From NCBI RefSeq assembly GCF_026151205.1, contig NC_087073.1, forward strand, positions 9,029,411-9,093,410: a DNA stretch of 64,000 nt, in the 5' to 3' direction. The notes below the pieces were generated by a model. The model worked only from the letters and a program-made list of their open reading frames with translations. It searched no databases and was not told where the DNA came from. Each line of letters begins with the position of its first letter. Positions within the stretch are counted from its first letter, which is position 1. This document shows, one piece after another, positions 12,701 to 21,403 of this stretch. The position numbers were made by a program, and so were the translations under genes. The stretch is from Bolinopsis microptera (lineage: Eukaryota > Ctenophora > Tentaculata > Lobata > Bolinopsidae).

Positions 12701-15700
12701 TTTAAAGGGGGTTGGTGACCCAAAACAAACTTTCAATATGTTTTGGGGTGACTTAATATAGAAAAGAACTTAGAAATTTGAGTGATTTAAAGAAATAAGG
12801 GAATTGAGCTGTAGGGGAAATGTTGGAAAAGTTGTACTAGGCCAAGATTACGTAGTTAAGATGTTTTCTAATGGAGTTCTATTAACTATGTATGATCCTG
12901 TTTTATAATAAGATTATTTGTATAGAGTCGTATATAATGTTTCTTCTTAGACTGCCAGAGAGCACAGAAGATGGCTACTAGACAGCTAAATCGATACTTT
13001 ACGAGCCACCAGGGGATGCCTTTTTACGATGGATAAAGTAAGTGCACCGACTTTTGACGCTTAAAAAAGTAAAAAGGACTTTTGCACAGAGATATTTGGT
13101 ACCATCTTATGATGGCCTCTCATATGTATCTTTCGCCTTTCGGATCAATTTATTCGGTCAACAAAGTTTCCTACTCCAGGCCATTAAATTGCTCCGTCAA
13201 ACGCTATTATACGGAGTTTTAATATAGTCCGGAGTTGGACGTTTTTCTGTACGCTTAGCTTGTCAATCTATGTGTGTAGTTACCGTAATAATATAACTGC
13301 TGTGAACACATTTTTCACTTGCTCGTTGACGAGGGTCACGTGATGGTAGGCGAATTTGTAAAGTTTATAGACTATTGTAATTGTACAATAAATATTTATA
13401 TTTTTGTATCCTTTGTCTTCCGTGACCTCTGACAGGACACCGGTCATCTCGCCCAATTTTCCCGGGAGAATCAGATCTCATGTCAACTAGCGCGTGATAT
13501 CCCGGCTGGGTGGTCCACTTGTAATGTTGTTCAAACGGAAACCTCGGCCTCGCACATCTGGTAGTGAAGTACTGAATACTGATTACAGCTGCAGGTCTCC
13601 AATTCACGACGTCCAACAAGTCCCTTGTATGAGCCATCAGTGTAAATCACGGTACTTTTCTAATCATAATCGCTAGCTTGGCATCATTCAATGGACATTT
13701 GTTGTTCAAAAGAAGAAGAGTCAATACATGAGAGTGAACGGTGAACTGCTTATTGCATAAGCTCTTAAATCTGCAAACCGTACATAGCTCCGCAGCTGTC
13801 TACTGTTGCTGGGCTCGTTCCGGGTCAGAAATTTACAGTTTACTGCGGCGTGGGGCTACCTCGTCGTTCTGTGTCGTGTACATTAAGAATGTGGTGTGGA
13901 AAGAGTTCTGACTTTTCCTGGAGTGAAGATATTATGTCGGCCGTCTTTGTCCGGGAGAACTTTTTAAAACTTTAAAGCTTGGCTTGACTATTAAAAAACA
14001 AAGATAATTTGCCGTAGGTATGTGACCCCCAGAAAAAAAAACGGGCATTTGAAAGAATTTTCACAAGCCAAAAAAACCCCCATTGGTGTGTCCTTGACCC
14101 GGGAATGGTGTCCTCTCCAAAAAACCCGGATTGTAAAAAACATACACGATTTTCAATTATACGAAAGTTGGCTTTAGGGTCAAAGCGGGGCTTGGGGCGT
14201 GTGAATCGGCCCAAAAAAAAAAATTTGGGGTATCTTTATTTTCATTTTGGTCGAGACCGTACCCGCAAAATGTTTCTGTTGCTTATTCAGGCGGGCGAAA
14301 AATCAGAAGCGCATATCGGGTTCACGATCGAGATGGTGCTTTTAATACCAGTCCACTGGTTTTTTCTTTTTTCGGTTTTTCGAGGCCTCCCCTGAGGCCC
14401 GATGAAAAAAAACAAAAATTATTCTTTATTCTTTATATGTTAAAGGATTCCCCTGCAGTAGTGAAAAGTAAATTGTTTGTTTTATTTCAGTGTCGACAGC
14501 TCAAACTATGGTGGTATCTTATCGCTACAATGCTGCTAACTAGGACTCTTGGATGAAGGTTAAGTTGTTTTAGTCCGATGATCTACTTTATGGCGTTTCC
14601 CTACTGCCCTAGTTATAGTAGTCAAGGTTTAACAAGTAAATATAGTGTTAAGTAAGTTTCAATATTTCCCTGCCACCTTTTCAGACATAGCAGAGATGTG
14701 TGACCGCACAATTCTCAAACCGAAGAATCAAAAGGAGTTATGATTTTCGGTATATAAAGTATGTATGCTTTATCAAACAAAGCACTAGGTAAGCAAATTC
14801 AAATATTTTGACAGTTATACTGCGGTTAACATTGCAGCAATGCGCAGCAAACAAGAGCTTGCCACGAGCTTGACCACTGCTATAAAGCATTCGTATTCGT
14901 AGTTGTCTTGAATCCTCAAATTTATTCGAATTATCATAAGTAGCCGGAAGCGTCCAGCGGACGGAGTTCTTCAGCACAAAATCGATTATCAAACATTTTA
15001 AATCTACCCTTTCTCATTTCTTACTTCTTTTCCTTTCACAATTTTCATGTTTTTTAAAACTTCTTTCCCCCTATCCATGTAACCTATGATTCATGCATTT
15101 CTAGCTTCTCGGACAGTGTGTCTTTTCCCCTCGTGGCAATCCTGAAAGTTTTATGAAAAATATAGATCAGAGTTATGTTTGTTCTGCACGTCTGCATTTC
15201 AGGTATTCGTGACACAGTTTAGTGAGATGACGTGGGCATCTCTCAACACCACTTTTGCAGCATGAGCGACGGTGCCCTGGCGGGAATCTGGAAATGTAGC
15301 TTGAGCTCAGTTAATTTTCTCCGTACCTCACCCGGGGGAGGGGGGGGGGGGGCCCAATGACTTTGGGTACTTTGGGGACAAGTGCAGAATTTCGCCCAGC
15401 AATTTAACCTCAAGTCTCAAGATTTTTAGCCCCCCATTGGTACCCAAAAGTCTCCTTTAGATGTCATTTAATAAAGATAATATCCAAAACTACATCAAAC
15501 TCGCCCAAAACTTTGGGTACTTATGGGGGACAAATGGAAAACTTTCCACCAGCGATTTGACCTTCAGTCCCTATGATTTTCGTCCCCATGGTGACTCAAA
15601 GTCTCATCAGTAGTCATTGCCCCCCCCCCCTCATCCTGTGTCGGCTGTATGCAATTTGATTGTACCACGGTTAAAAAATGCCAGTTAAATGTACCAACCT

Positions 15701-18700
15701 CTCGTTTTATTTATTGTACCGACTCTCGCTCTTCGACCACGCTTATCGTCTACTTGGCGTAGGGCGCGGTAAGATTTCATGTAATCACGCACACCACGTA
15801 TCGCGCGCGATGTAGAAATAAGTGCACATGGCTTGTGGGTATCAAATGACCCCCGTAATCCATGTGGTGGGGCAGGAGGGTCAAGCACTGTTTTTTCTGA
15901 AATGAACCTCCTGATCCATGTGGTGGGGCAGGAGGGTCAAGCACTGTTTTTTCTGAAATGAACCTCCTGATCCATGTGGTGGGGCAGGAGGGTCAAGCAC
16001 TGTTTCTGAAATGAACCTCCTGATCCATGCGGTGGGGCAGGAGGGTCAAGCAATGTTCTTTTCAGGTTGACCCTCCTGCGCCATTATAGATACAGTTGAA
16101 GCACTGTAATCATCTGTAAGAAATTCGTAGACTTGCTTGCCTTTTTCATATTGGATTGTTCTTACGACTTTCTTTCCCAAAAGAATGGCAGCATTATTAA
16201 TCCTATCAGCACACTCTACTCTATTGTATATCTTTACTGATCTTATTTTGTAAAAATCCTCAAGATCACAATGCCACCAAGCCCACGATTTATCTCTCCC
16301 AGGATCAGTATGAGTAACCCCTTTACTGAAAGAACATTGGGTCAACATTTGTACAAAATAGTCACAGTAAGACTACAGAAGAGGATATCTAAGTTTGAGA
16401 ATGTGAATTACCTAATAATATTGTACTAGATTATAATATAGTACAGAAGTAGTGACTACTTATTAAATACCTTTCATAAACACCATCTGTACTACCATCA
16501 ACAGCTCTAAGTGGATCACCACCCCATCCAGTTGAAGACTGTGTAACCCGAGTTTTTCTATGAGCCAAGTTTATCAAATCTGAAAGAAAAAAATGTGAAA
16601 AGACATATTTTTGAATTTTGAGCTTGTTGCATTTGGACACAAAGGGAAACACAATATGAGGCTTGAATTCATTATGAATTTTTTTATTAAAACGGAGCTT
16701 GTTAACGCTCCTGCCTTCAATAATCAGAGAATGAGAAAGAGATCTTGCATTCAAATAACATAAATTATACTTGAATTTGGTATATATTTTCACCTGGTTC
16801 AGTGGTACAATCACTCATAACAACCACCTCACTCAGACTAAGTGGTTCTCCAGTATTCAACTTGATTTCTACTTTCTTGCCATACCTAACTCCTTTTACT
16901 GGTATGTGATACCACAACAATCCAGGTTTGTATTCGATTGTATGGATAAGATAAGAATCAATGAACACTTCTGCTTTGTTTATCCTCTTAGAACATTCCA
17001 GACGGTTCAATAAGTTGATTTCATGTATTCTAAACCGTTTATCCAACACCACATTCCACCATGCTGACTTCTCCTTCTTATTATCATTATGAGTTGTATG
17101 CCCAGAGATATACCTTGGATCTTCAATCCCATCAACAGCCCTGTTTGGATCACCACCATGCAAATGTGAAATTGAAGATTGGAAGCAAGGCTGTTTTTTA
17201 GCAACATTATACAGTGGATGAATTTGCATGCTGTTGCCCCAAACTTCCACTTGTGCCAATGAAAGAGGCTTTCCTGTCGTCAATATCACTGTTACACAGT
17301 TTGCAGGATAGTTGTCAGCAAAAAACTCATAGAGTTGTTGTCCTTGGTTATAACGAATAGTTCCAATTACTTTTTTCCCTAACAGAATTGAAGCACCATC
17401 TATTCTTTCAGAACATTCAACTCTATTGTAAATTCTTACGGAGTTGACCTTATACCAACCATCCAAATCACAACTCCACCATGCCCAACCCTCATCAACT
17501 TTCGGATCAGTATGTGTGACACCATTCCTGGTGAAATTATGACATCAAGTTTAGAAAACCTACAAACTTCAGAAGTTAAAATCTGTTCGATACCAATACT
17601 ATTTATTCAGCAGGTTTAAAAGTAAATGTGGTACAATAAAATACTATACAGCGGGATTTGGGAGAAAAGTAAAAGCTGTGTTAAATCTGTGTCGGCAGTA
17701 AATCAGGGTTTTGATTGTTAAAATTTATATGTTAATTCCTAATTTGGGGGAAATCAGAGATTGCTGTAAATTGGGATTGCAGTAAATGAGAATTGCGGTA
17801 AATAGGTGATTGCGGTAAATCGGGGGCGGTTAATCTGGGTTTGGATGTACTCGATACTGATTTCATCGAATCATAATATCTCAAAAAGGCTTGTAAAAAT
17901 GTCCAAAGAGCTCAGGAGAACGAAGTAGAAATGCTCTTTGATAAACTAGCAGGTACTAATAGGTTTGCCTTAATAGTACAGTACAAATCAAGAAAGAAAA
18001 CTACAAATTCAGTGGAATCTGACTGTTCCAGGTTGGTTAAGGTGACGAAGAAGATAAATTTAGCTTACTTTTTATAGGTCCCATCAGTATTACCATCAAC
18101 TGCTCGCAAGCAGTCACCACCCCACCCTGTTGAAGACTGGGAGACCTTTGTCTTATGAAGTGTTAGATTTATGAATCCTGAAAAAGAAGTTTATTGTATA
18201 ATCCTTCAAATTTCATGACACAACCATGCCACAAAATATCTGCATGATTTCGATTGTCTGTTTGAAGTACCATGATTTGTTCTTAATTTACCATTATGAT
18301 TGCTCGTTGAACAGGATGCGGATGTGTCTGGTGAGAACGGGTCTGATATATCTGAAATTAAAGGTTGTTTAGGGCAAAGTACAGCATATTATTGCTTGTT
18401 ATTATCTTCTAGAAATAAGAGTTCTAGTAATAAACTTAAATGAAGGAATGAATAGCAGCAAGTAAATGATAGTGGCTGTGATTTTAGTAAGACTCACTCA
18501 TGTCGTTTAATTTGAACTTGAGGAAATTGATTTCTTGGTCCTTTGCCTCTATGTATTGTCTTGCACTTTGCAGTTCTGACCGAAGAAAGAAAATATATCT
18601 CGTTACCACATCAGGGGATAGGTGTCCAATTTCATGGCCCAAGACATTATCAGGGCACGAAGTTACTTCTTCCAAGGTAGAAAGGTAAGTTAATGTTGTC

Positions 18701-18702
18701 AT
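235..18702 (-). CDS. Four-domain F-type (FTP) lectin gene, interrupted by a 15.3-kb palindromic element
   Basis: Six exons join in phase on the minus strand: 18702-18498, 18351-18292, 18177-18069, 17527-16794, 16579-16471, and 16325-16089 continued by 754-235. Together they give 1,974 nt (657 aa plus TAA at 235). Exon 1 encodes a helical, coiled-coil-like N-terminus. Exons 3-4 encode FTP domains 1 and 2; exons 5-6 encode domains 3 and 4. Each domain shows the F-type lectin pattern: SSTGWGGDxxRAVDG or a similar NRAVDG start, a THTDP or TQTDP loop, an AWW core, and the NRxECxxRI segment, which in this family supplies the arginines that contact fucose. The products of such genes recognise fucosylated glycans in innate defence or cell recognition. 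The start Met at 18702 is the first in exon 1; no signal peptide is visible, so an upstream exon is possible. The current allele stops inside the insertion, at 16046, after 12 foreign residues. It loses half of domain 3 and all of domain 4. Confidence 0.82.
797..1010 (+). repeat. Left subterminal tandem repeats of the foldback element
   Basis: Nearly four copies of a 56-60 base unit start GCTTGACCCTCCTGCCCCAC and contain CCTCCTG and its inverse CAGGAGG about 20 bases apart. Each unit can therefore fold on itself. Copy 1 has CACCGCATGG where the others have CACCACATGG. The last unit is cut short after CACATGGATTACGG. Confidence 0.85.
1236..1500 (+). repeat. Internal tandem duplication within the arm (about 145-base period)
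   Basis: Two diverged copies (about 1240-1345 and 1385-1500) share GGAGACTTTTG, CCAATGGGG, a GCTGG-GAAATT block and TTGTCCCC. Both occur inverted in the other arm at about 15350-15610. This is non-coding repeat substructure of the foldback element. Confidence 0.55.
7150..8010 (+). pseudogene. Decayed LINE reverse-transcriptase fragment (left arm)
   Basis: With frameshifts allowed, the plus strand reads GVLQRDTSYLFIIVIDYLM, the RT block that in active LINEs reads GVLQGDTLxPxLF. Next come GVDGFVLKN and an AYVKFSDDGALITDIIEWGK block, then VGLVLNN. This is the palm region of an RTE/CR1-like endonuclease-reverse transcriptase, with FSDD at the catalytic box. Multiple stops and frameshifts make it inactive. 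The segment around 7458 lacks about 60 bases present in the right arm. Confidence 0.6.
8830..8910 (+). mobile_element. 81-base miniature element (family A) in the right arm only
   Basis: The sequence TATTACTGGGCGCGCTCAGC... to CCTCAGGTAA is flanked by the direct repeat TCTGTT (8824-8829 and 8911-8916). The matching place in the left arm (about 8500) reads straight through with one TCTGTT, so it is an empty site. Short imperfect inverted ends (TTACTGGG and TTACCTGAGG in reverse complement) suggest a non-autonomous DNA element. The same family recurs at 27590-27670 with the same length. Confidence 0.7.
9480..10260 (-). pseudogene. Decayed LINE reverse-transcriptase fragment (right arm)
   Basis: On the minus strand this copy preserves more of the RT than the left arm. 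It reads a QNG-containing block, then FIDFNKALDSVHKGLLIKIL and KANGIPEYIVRLIYTNTVAV, then the GVLQ block in a shifted frame. These correspond to the fingers and first palm motif of LINE RTs. Stops and frameshifts are abundant. It is the same relic as at 7150-8010, duplicated with the arm. Confidence 0.6.
15840..16055 (-). repeat. Right subterminal tandem repeats of the foldback element
   Basis: This is the mirror image of the left array, in the same order and with the same variant outermost copy (CACCGCATGG in reverse complement). The identical register of variants in both arms shows the arrays were copied as one piece rather than expanding separately. Confidence 0.85.
16089..16325 (-). pseudogene. 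Lectin exon 6, 5' part: FTP domain 3, cut by the insertion
   Basis: The exon starts after a TTTCAG acceptor and encodes GVTHTDPGRDKSWAWWHCD, KIYNRVECADRI and the following strands of domain 3. The host reading frame ends at the target site GTATC (16093-16089 on the minus strand). Beyond this point the frame enters the palindromic element and stops at 16046. The remaining part of the same exon lies 15.3 kb away, at 235-759. Confidence 0.8.
16471..16579 (-). CDS. Lectin exon 5: start of FTP domain 3
   Basis: The 109-nt exon lies between a TTCTTTCAG acceptor and a GTATTT donor. It encodes INLAHRKTRVTQSSTGWGGD then PLRAVDGSTDGVYE, paralogous to exon 3. Its phase (two bases in, two out) matches exon 6. 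Confidence 0.8.
16794..17527 (-). CDS. Lectin exon 4: rest of FTP domain 1 and all of domain 2
   Basis: This 734-nt exon is open throughout. It carries GVTHTDP, GWAWWSCDLDGWYK and NRVECSERI of domain 1. After a short linker come the complete domain 2 (SSISHLHGGDPNRAVDGIED, SAWWNVVLD, NRLECSKRI) and a terminal SLSEVVVMSD block. The exon ends at CCAG followed by GTGAAA. The arginine-containing NRxECxxRI element is kept in both domains, so both could still bind fucose. Confidence 0.85.
17531..18065 (-). other. Lectin intron with degenerate AT-rich short repeats
   Basis: This is the intron between exons 3 and 4. Around 17690-17850 there are several degenerate copies of a unit like ATTGCGGTAAAT(C/A)GGG. 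No coding signal is seen on either strand. Confidence 0.4.
18069..18177 (-). CDS. Lectin exon 3: start of FTP domain 1
   Basis: This 109-nt exon encodes LHKTKVSQSSTGWGGDCLRA followed by VDGNTDG, the conserved FTP start. It runs from a TTTTTCAG acceptor to a GTAAGC donor. Exon 5 has exactly the same length, the same phase and a closely similar sequence, so exons 3-4 and 5-6 appear to be an internal gene duplication. Confidence 0.8.
18292..18351 (-). CDS. Lectin exon 2: Ser/Thr/Pro-rich linker
   Basis: This 60-nt exon lies between a TTTCAG acceptor and a GTAAAT donor. It enters with two bases and leaves with one, matching both neighbours. It encodes a Ser, Pro, Asp, Asn-rich spacer (around PFSPDTSASCSTS) between the helical N-terminus and the first FTP domain. 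Confidence 0.55.
18498..18702 (-). CDS. Lectin exon 1: N-terminal helical region
   Basis: The exon has 205 nt (68 codons plus one base) and ends at a canonical donor, GTGAGT. The sequence from about residue 34 to 68 is rich in L, E, K, Q and I with heptad-like spacing and looks like a short oligomerising coiled coil. The trailing base A joins the first two bases of exon 2 to make Asn. No hydrophobic signal sequence follows the Met. Confidence 0.6.
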
Positions 18703-19567
18703 AACAACAACTAACTTTATGTAACTATTCCATGTAATCTTAGAAGAAAAACTTGTGAGCTAAAGTAAACATAGGAACATCAAAGATCCATTCGCAGATT
18801 TGAATGCATCACAATGTAAACATTATTGTAGGTGATTTAGGGGTCTGGCAAATAGTATTTCCGACCATAATATTCAAACTAAACAATATACACGGATAAT
18901 TTTAATAATGGTGATTGTCTAGCTATAAGGTTAGACATCCTTGAAAATGAATAAACCAATACAATTTTTAAAACCAGGGTAGAAAATAAAACCCTTAGTA
19001 ATATATAAAACGGTAAACTAAAAATTACATTCCACAAATTCACTTAACAACAACAAGCAGTTCAGGCTCTCGCCCATCAAACACTCCCAGACCTTTTGAC
19101 GGCCCCAACGTTAATGTGGCTCTTGCTATGTGTTCGTTCAGCCGAATTAATTATTATATAATCAAGTTTATTTTTCTCGTTAGTTGTCATCCGGCCAAAC
19201 ATTAAGCAACTTATATTGCAGTACCATTTATCATTTAGTAATCAAAATATGTCATTGTAATTTTGCATGGCTGAAATGTAACGCTTGATTTATATATATA
19301 ATGATTAATTGAATTTTCAAAAAAAAAATGATCTAGGAGTGTTGATCAAGGTAAGTTCCAAATTACTTATTGAAGTGGGTGGCAAACTTTCGGCGTATCG
19401 CAGTATGCTTCTAATAAAGGACATTACATCGCAATGCGTTTGGCCTTTCTTATCAGTTCTCAGCAAGGTACTTCAAAAATTGTGGTTGCGAGAAACATTA
19501 TTTGGTGCGCGGCGCGGCCTAGTAGTGCATCGCGCCACTTATAATAAGTAGCACAAAAATATTCTTG
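18703..19567. other. Upstream flank of the lectin gene
   Basis: The stretch is AT-rich and has no convincing ORF or splice structure. Any lectin promoter, or a missing signal-peptide exon, should lie here, but no TATA or initiator can be singled out. Confidence 0.3.
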
Positions 19568-19646
19568 CAGACCCCAGGCTAAATGTTTATAAACATATTA
19601 TGAACATTTTGCGGAATGACAGGCTGAGCGCCGCTGGCCCAGAAAA
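19568..19646 (-). mobile_element. Family A miniature element, reverse orientation
   Basis: The sequence runs from GCAGACCCCAGGCT through GCGGAATGACAGGCTGAGCGC to GGCCCAG. It is the reverse complement of the family seen at 8830-8910 and 27590-27670. No clear target duplication is found, and it abuts the first 366-base repeat. Confidence 0.5.
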
Positions 19647-20012
19647 ACCCAGCAATCCTTACTGGCTAGCGATATTACTACAGGGTGATCGCCTTTTCAC
19701 AGCTTGTTGAACTCCGCGCGCGCTCGCTAGTTCATTGCATTTGCACGCTTCAAATATTCCAAGAATGCAATTGTACCGCGTACCACGTGATACGATTCAG
19801 CCAATCAGAGAACAACAATCTGCAAAGTTAAAGCTACGCAGTTTTATAAGGCCTAAAATATGACTTTTCGTGATAATTCAAAATCTACGTTGTTTTCAAT
19901 TTCCCCCCTGGGGGGAAACGTTATTTTTGCGAAACGAACATTTTGCAAAAAACCGGAAGACGCTATCTCTTTTACTTTCAAAGTTAGGCTCCAGCCAGTA
20001 AGGTTTCCTGGG
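19647..20012 (+). repeat. 366-base direct repeat, copy 1 (promoter-like)
   Basis: This copy matches 20478-20843 at a constant offset of 831 bases, with only about one visible mismatch (CAGCTTG versus CAGCATG). It contains CCAATCAGAG, then TTTTATAAGG about 40 bases later, which resembles CCAAT and TATA elements. An open frame across it (TFRDNSKSTLFSISP...) has no recognised homology. Confidence 0.85.
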
Positions 20013-20429
20013 CCCAGTTGACGGCGCAGCAGGGTATTTTGGTTCAAGACTTTAAAGAATCGCAAAATTAGCCGTATTATTCCTCCAAACTTACGACTTA
20101 GATGGACTGAGATTAGCCCTTAAAATACAGCCTATACTTTTTACCTTATGATTGGGTCGTTATTCTAAACAGAATTTGTCAAGAAGTGTGGCTCAACGGT
20201 CACTTAATGTCACTTAGAGCTCAATTATAGCGACCAAGGTCTGCGACCGGCTGCAACAGGTGCATATGATCTGTTCACGAGATATCCTTGTGTTTGGCTT
20301 GTACTAACTCTAATTGGGTATTTCGTCACAGGTCATGCGAATCGATACATAAAACCAACACAACGCACAGTTTAAAGACTTTCGGTTTCATTTTAAAAAG
20401 CATTCACTTTGACAAAGCATAACTCGCCA

Positions 20430-20456
20430 TCAACCCCCCCCCCCCCCCCCCCCTTT
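20430..20456 (+). repeat. Poly(C) tract
   Basis: An uninterrupted run of about 20 cytosines lies just upstream of the second 366-base repeat. Its length may be unreliable in the assembly. Confidence 0.8.
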
Positions 20457-20477
20457 GCAGCTTCTCGGCTATCTCAT

Positions 20478-20843
20478 ACCCAGCAATCCTTACTGGCTAG
20501 CGATATTACTACAGGGTGATCGCCTTTTCACAGCATGTTGAACTCCGCGCGCGCTCGCTAGTTCATTGCATTTGCACGCTTCAAATATTCCAAGAATGCA
20601 ATTGTACCGCGTACCACGTGATACGATTCAGCCAATCAGAGAACAACAATCTGCAAAGTTAAAGCTACGCAGTTTTATAAGGCCTAAAATATGACTTTTC
20701 GTGATAATTCAAAATCTACGTTGTTTTCAATTTCCCCCCTGGGGGGAAACGTTATTTTTGCGAAACGAACATTTTGCAAAAAACCGGAAGACGCTATCTC
20801 TTTTACTTTCAAAGTTAGGCTCCAGCCAGTAAGGTTTCCTGGG
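20478..20843 (+). repeat. 366-base direct repeat, copy 2, abutting the LINE
   Basis: This is the near-identical partner of 19647-20012. Its end (TTTCCTGGG) directly joins the LINE sequence at 20844, while copy 1 continues into unrelated DNA. It may be a tandem 5' promoter unit of the LINE or a duplicated host segment. The CCAAT and TATA-like motifs point downstream, towards the LINE ORFs. Confidence 0.85.
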
Positions 20844-20905
20844 AATACCCCGCCGTACAAATCCTTTCAAGTGATCTGCAAACAGTATGAGTACAAATCA
20901 TCTGA

Positions 20906-21403
20906 CATCAAACTCCATCTGACATCAAACAAGTGTTCAATAAATTTACTAGTAAAATTGCTGAAATTCAAGCTGTCAATAAAAAAACTAATGTTTATAT
21001 ATGTCCGCTGCTGCCAACTAAATGTATTGATTTAAATAGAAGAGTCAATTTCTTTAACTATCTGATTCAAACCCAGCTTCTCCCTTTCAACTTTGGTGTG
21101 AGACTGGTAGAAGGGTTTCCAAGCTTTGCTGATGAGAACGGGCTATTAAGCCAACACTTGTCAAAAAGGTTGACGAAGTTCCAGAAACCTGATTACTTAC
21201 ACCTCAATTGGAGGGGGGTTGCAAAATTAGCAGCAATCATTAAAAATACTATTCTTCTTAGAGTTAATGGTGGTCGAGACAGACGCAGAGCTGGACGAGG
21301 GGGGAATCAGGTGGACTCCACATCATTTCGTGACATAACTGCACGCTCTCTTCCTGCTGATAAACGAGTATCTGGTGCTCCTGACGGCTACCAACCGTCA
21401 TGA
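20906..21403 (+). CDS. LINE ORF1 C-terminal part (SGNH/GDSL esterase-like)
   Basis: The frame is open from just after a TGA at 20903 and has no upstream ATG. It reads VNKKTNVYICPLLPTKCIDL, a LNRRVNFFNYLI helix and, near the end, KPDYLHLNWRGVAKLAAII. The D-x-x-HLN signature is the last catalytic block of SGNH hydrolases, which occur as ORF1 proteins of CR1/L2-type LINEs. A basic, Gly/Arg-rich tail (GGRDRRRAGRGG) could bind RNA. The nucleophile-containing N-terminal half is absent, so the ORF is 5'-truncated or begins in an unseen exon. Its TGA overlaps the ORF2 start as ATGA. Confidence 0.55.
   Translation, partial: HQTPSDIKQVFNKFTSKIAEIQAVNKKTNVYICPLLPTKCIDLNRRVNFFNYLIQTQLLPFNFGVRLVEGFPSFADENGLLSQHLSKRLTKFQKPDYLHLNWRGVAKLAAIIKNTILLRVNGGRDRRRAGRGGNQVDSTSFRDITARSLPADKRVSGAPDGYQPS

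Larger units (their letters stand above)
760..16088. mobile_element. Giant foldback-type (palindromic) transposable element
   Basis: The ends are perfect inverted copies beginning TATAATGGCGCAGGAGGG. Direct 5-base copies of GATAC flank them at 755-759 and 16089-16093. Each arm is about 7.4-7.9 kb, and the arms meet near 8655 with only a few tens of bases of spacer. Removing the element and one GATAC restores an open lectin exon, which proves insertion into a functional target. No intact transposase or other long ORF is present, so mobilisation would have to be in trans. The architecture resembles foldback elements (Drosophila FB, Galileo): very long inverted repeats with tandem subterminal repeats. 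The family cannot be assigned from the termini alone. Confidence 0.78.
8690..16088 (-). repeat. Right arm of the palindrome
   Basis: This is the reverse-complement copy of the left arm. It differs by scattered substitutions and by indels, including an 81-base miniature element at 8830-8910 and about 60 extra bases of RT relic near 9962-10025 that the left arm lacks. Poor-quality-looking homopolymer stretches lie around 10260-10750, 11830-12720 and 13970-14410. No credible gene other than the RT relic is seen. Confidence 0.78.

Noticed and set aside
760..16088. Explanation of the palindrome as a simple fold-back sequencing chimera
   Set aside because: The target duplication, the restored host frame and the filled/empty 81-base site in opposite arms are not produced by one read folding back. 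Read-level proof is still lacking.
760..16088. Polinton/Maverick-type element (similar size, terminal inverted repeats)
   Set aside because: Polintons have 6-base duplications and encode polymerase B, integrase and capsid proteins. None is visible here, and the inverted repeats are far too long.
20691..21035. 114-codon ORF starting in the 366-base repeat
   Set aside because: The frame crosses the repeat-LINE junction and is out of frame with the esterase-like ORF1; the repeat looks like promoter DNA.
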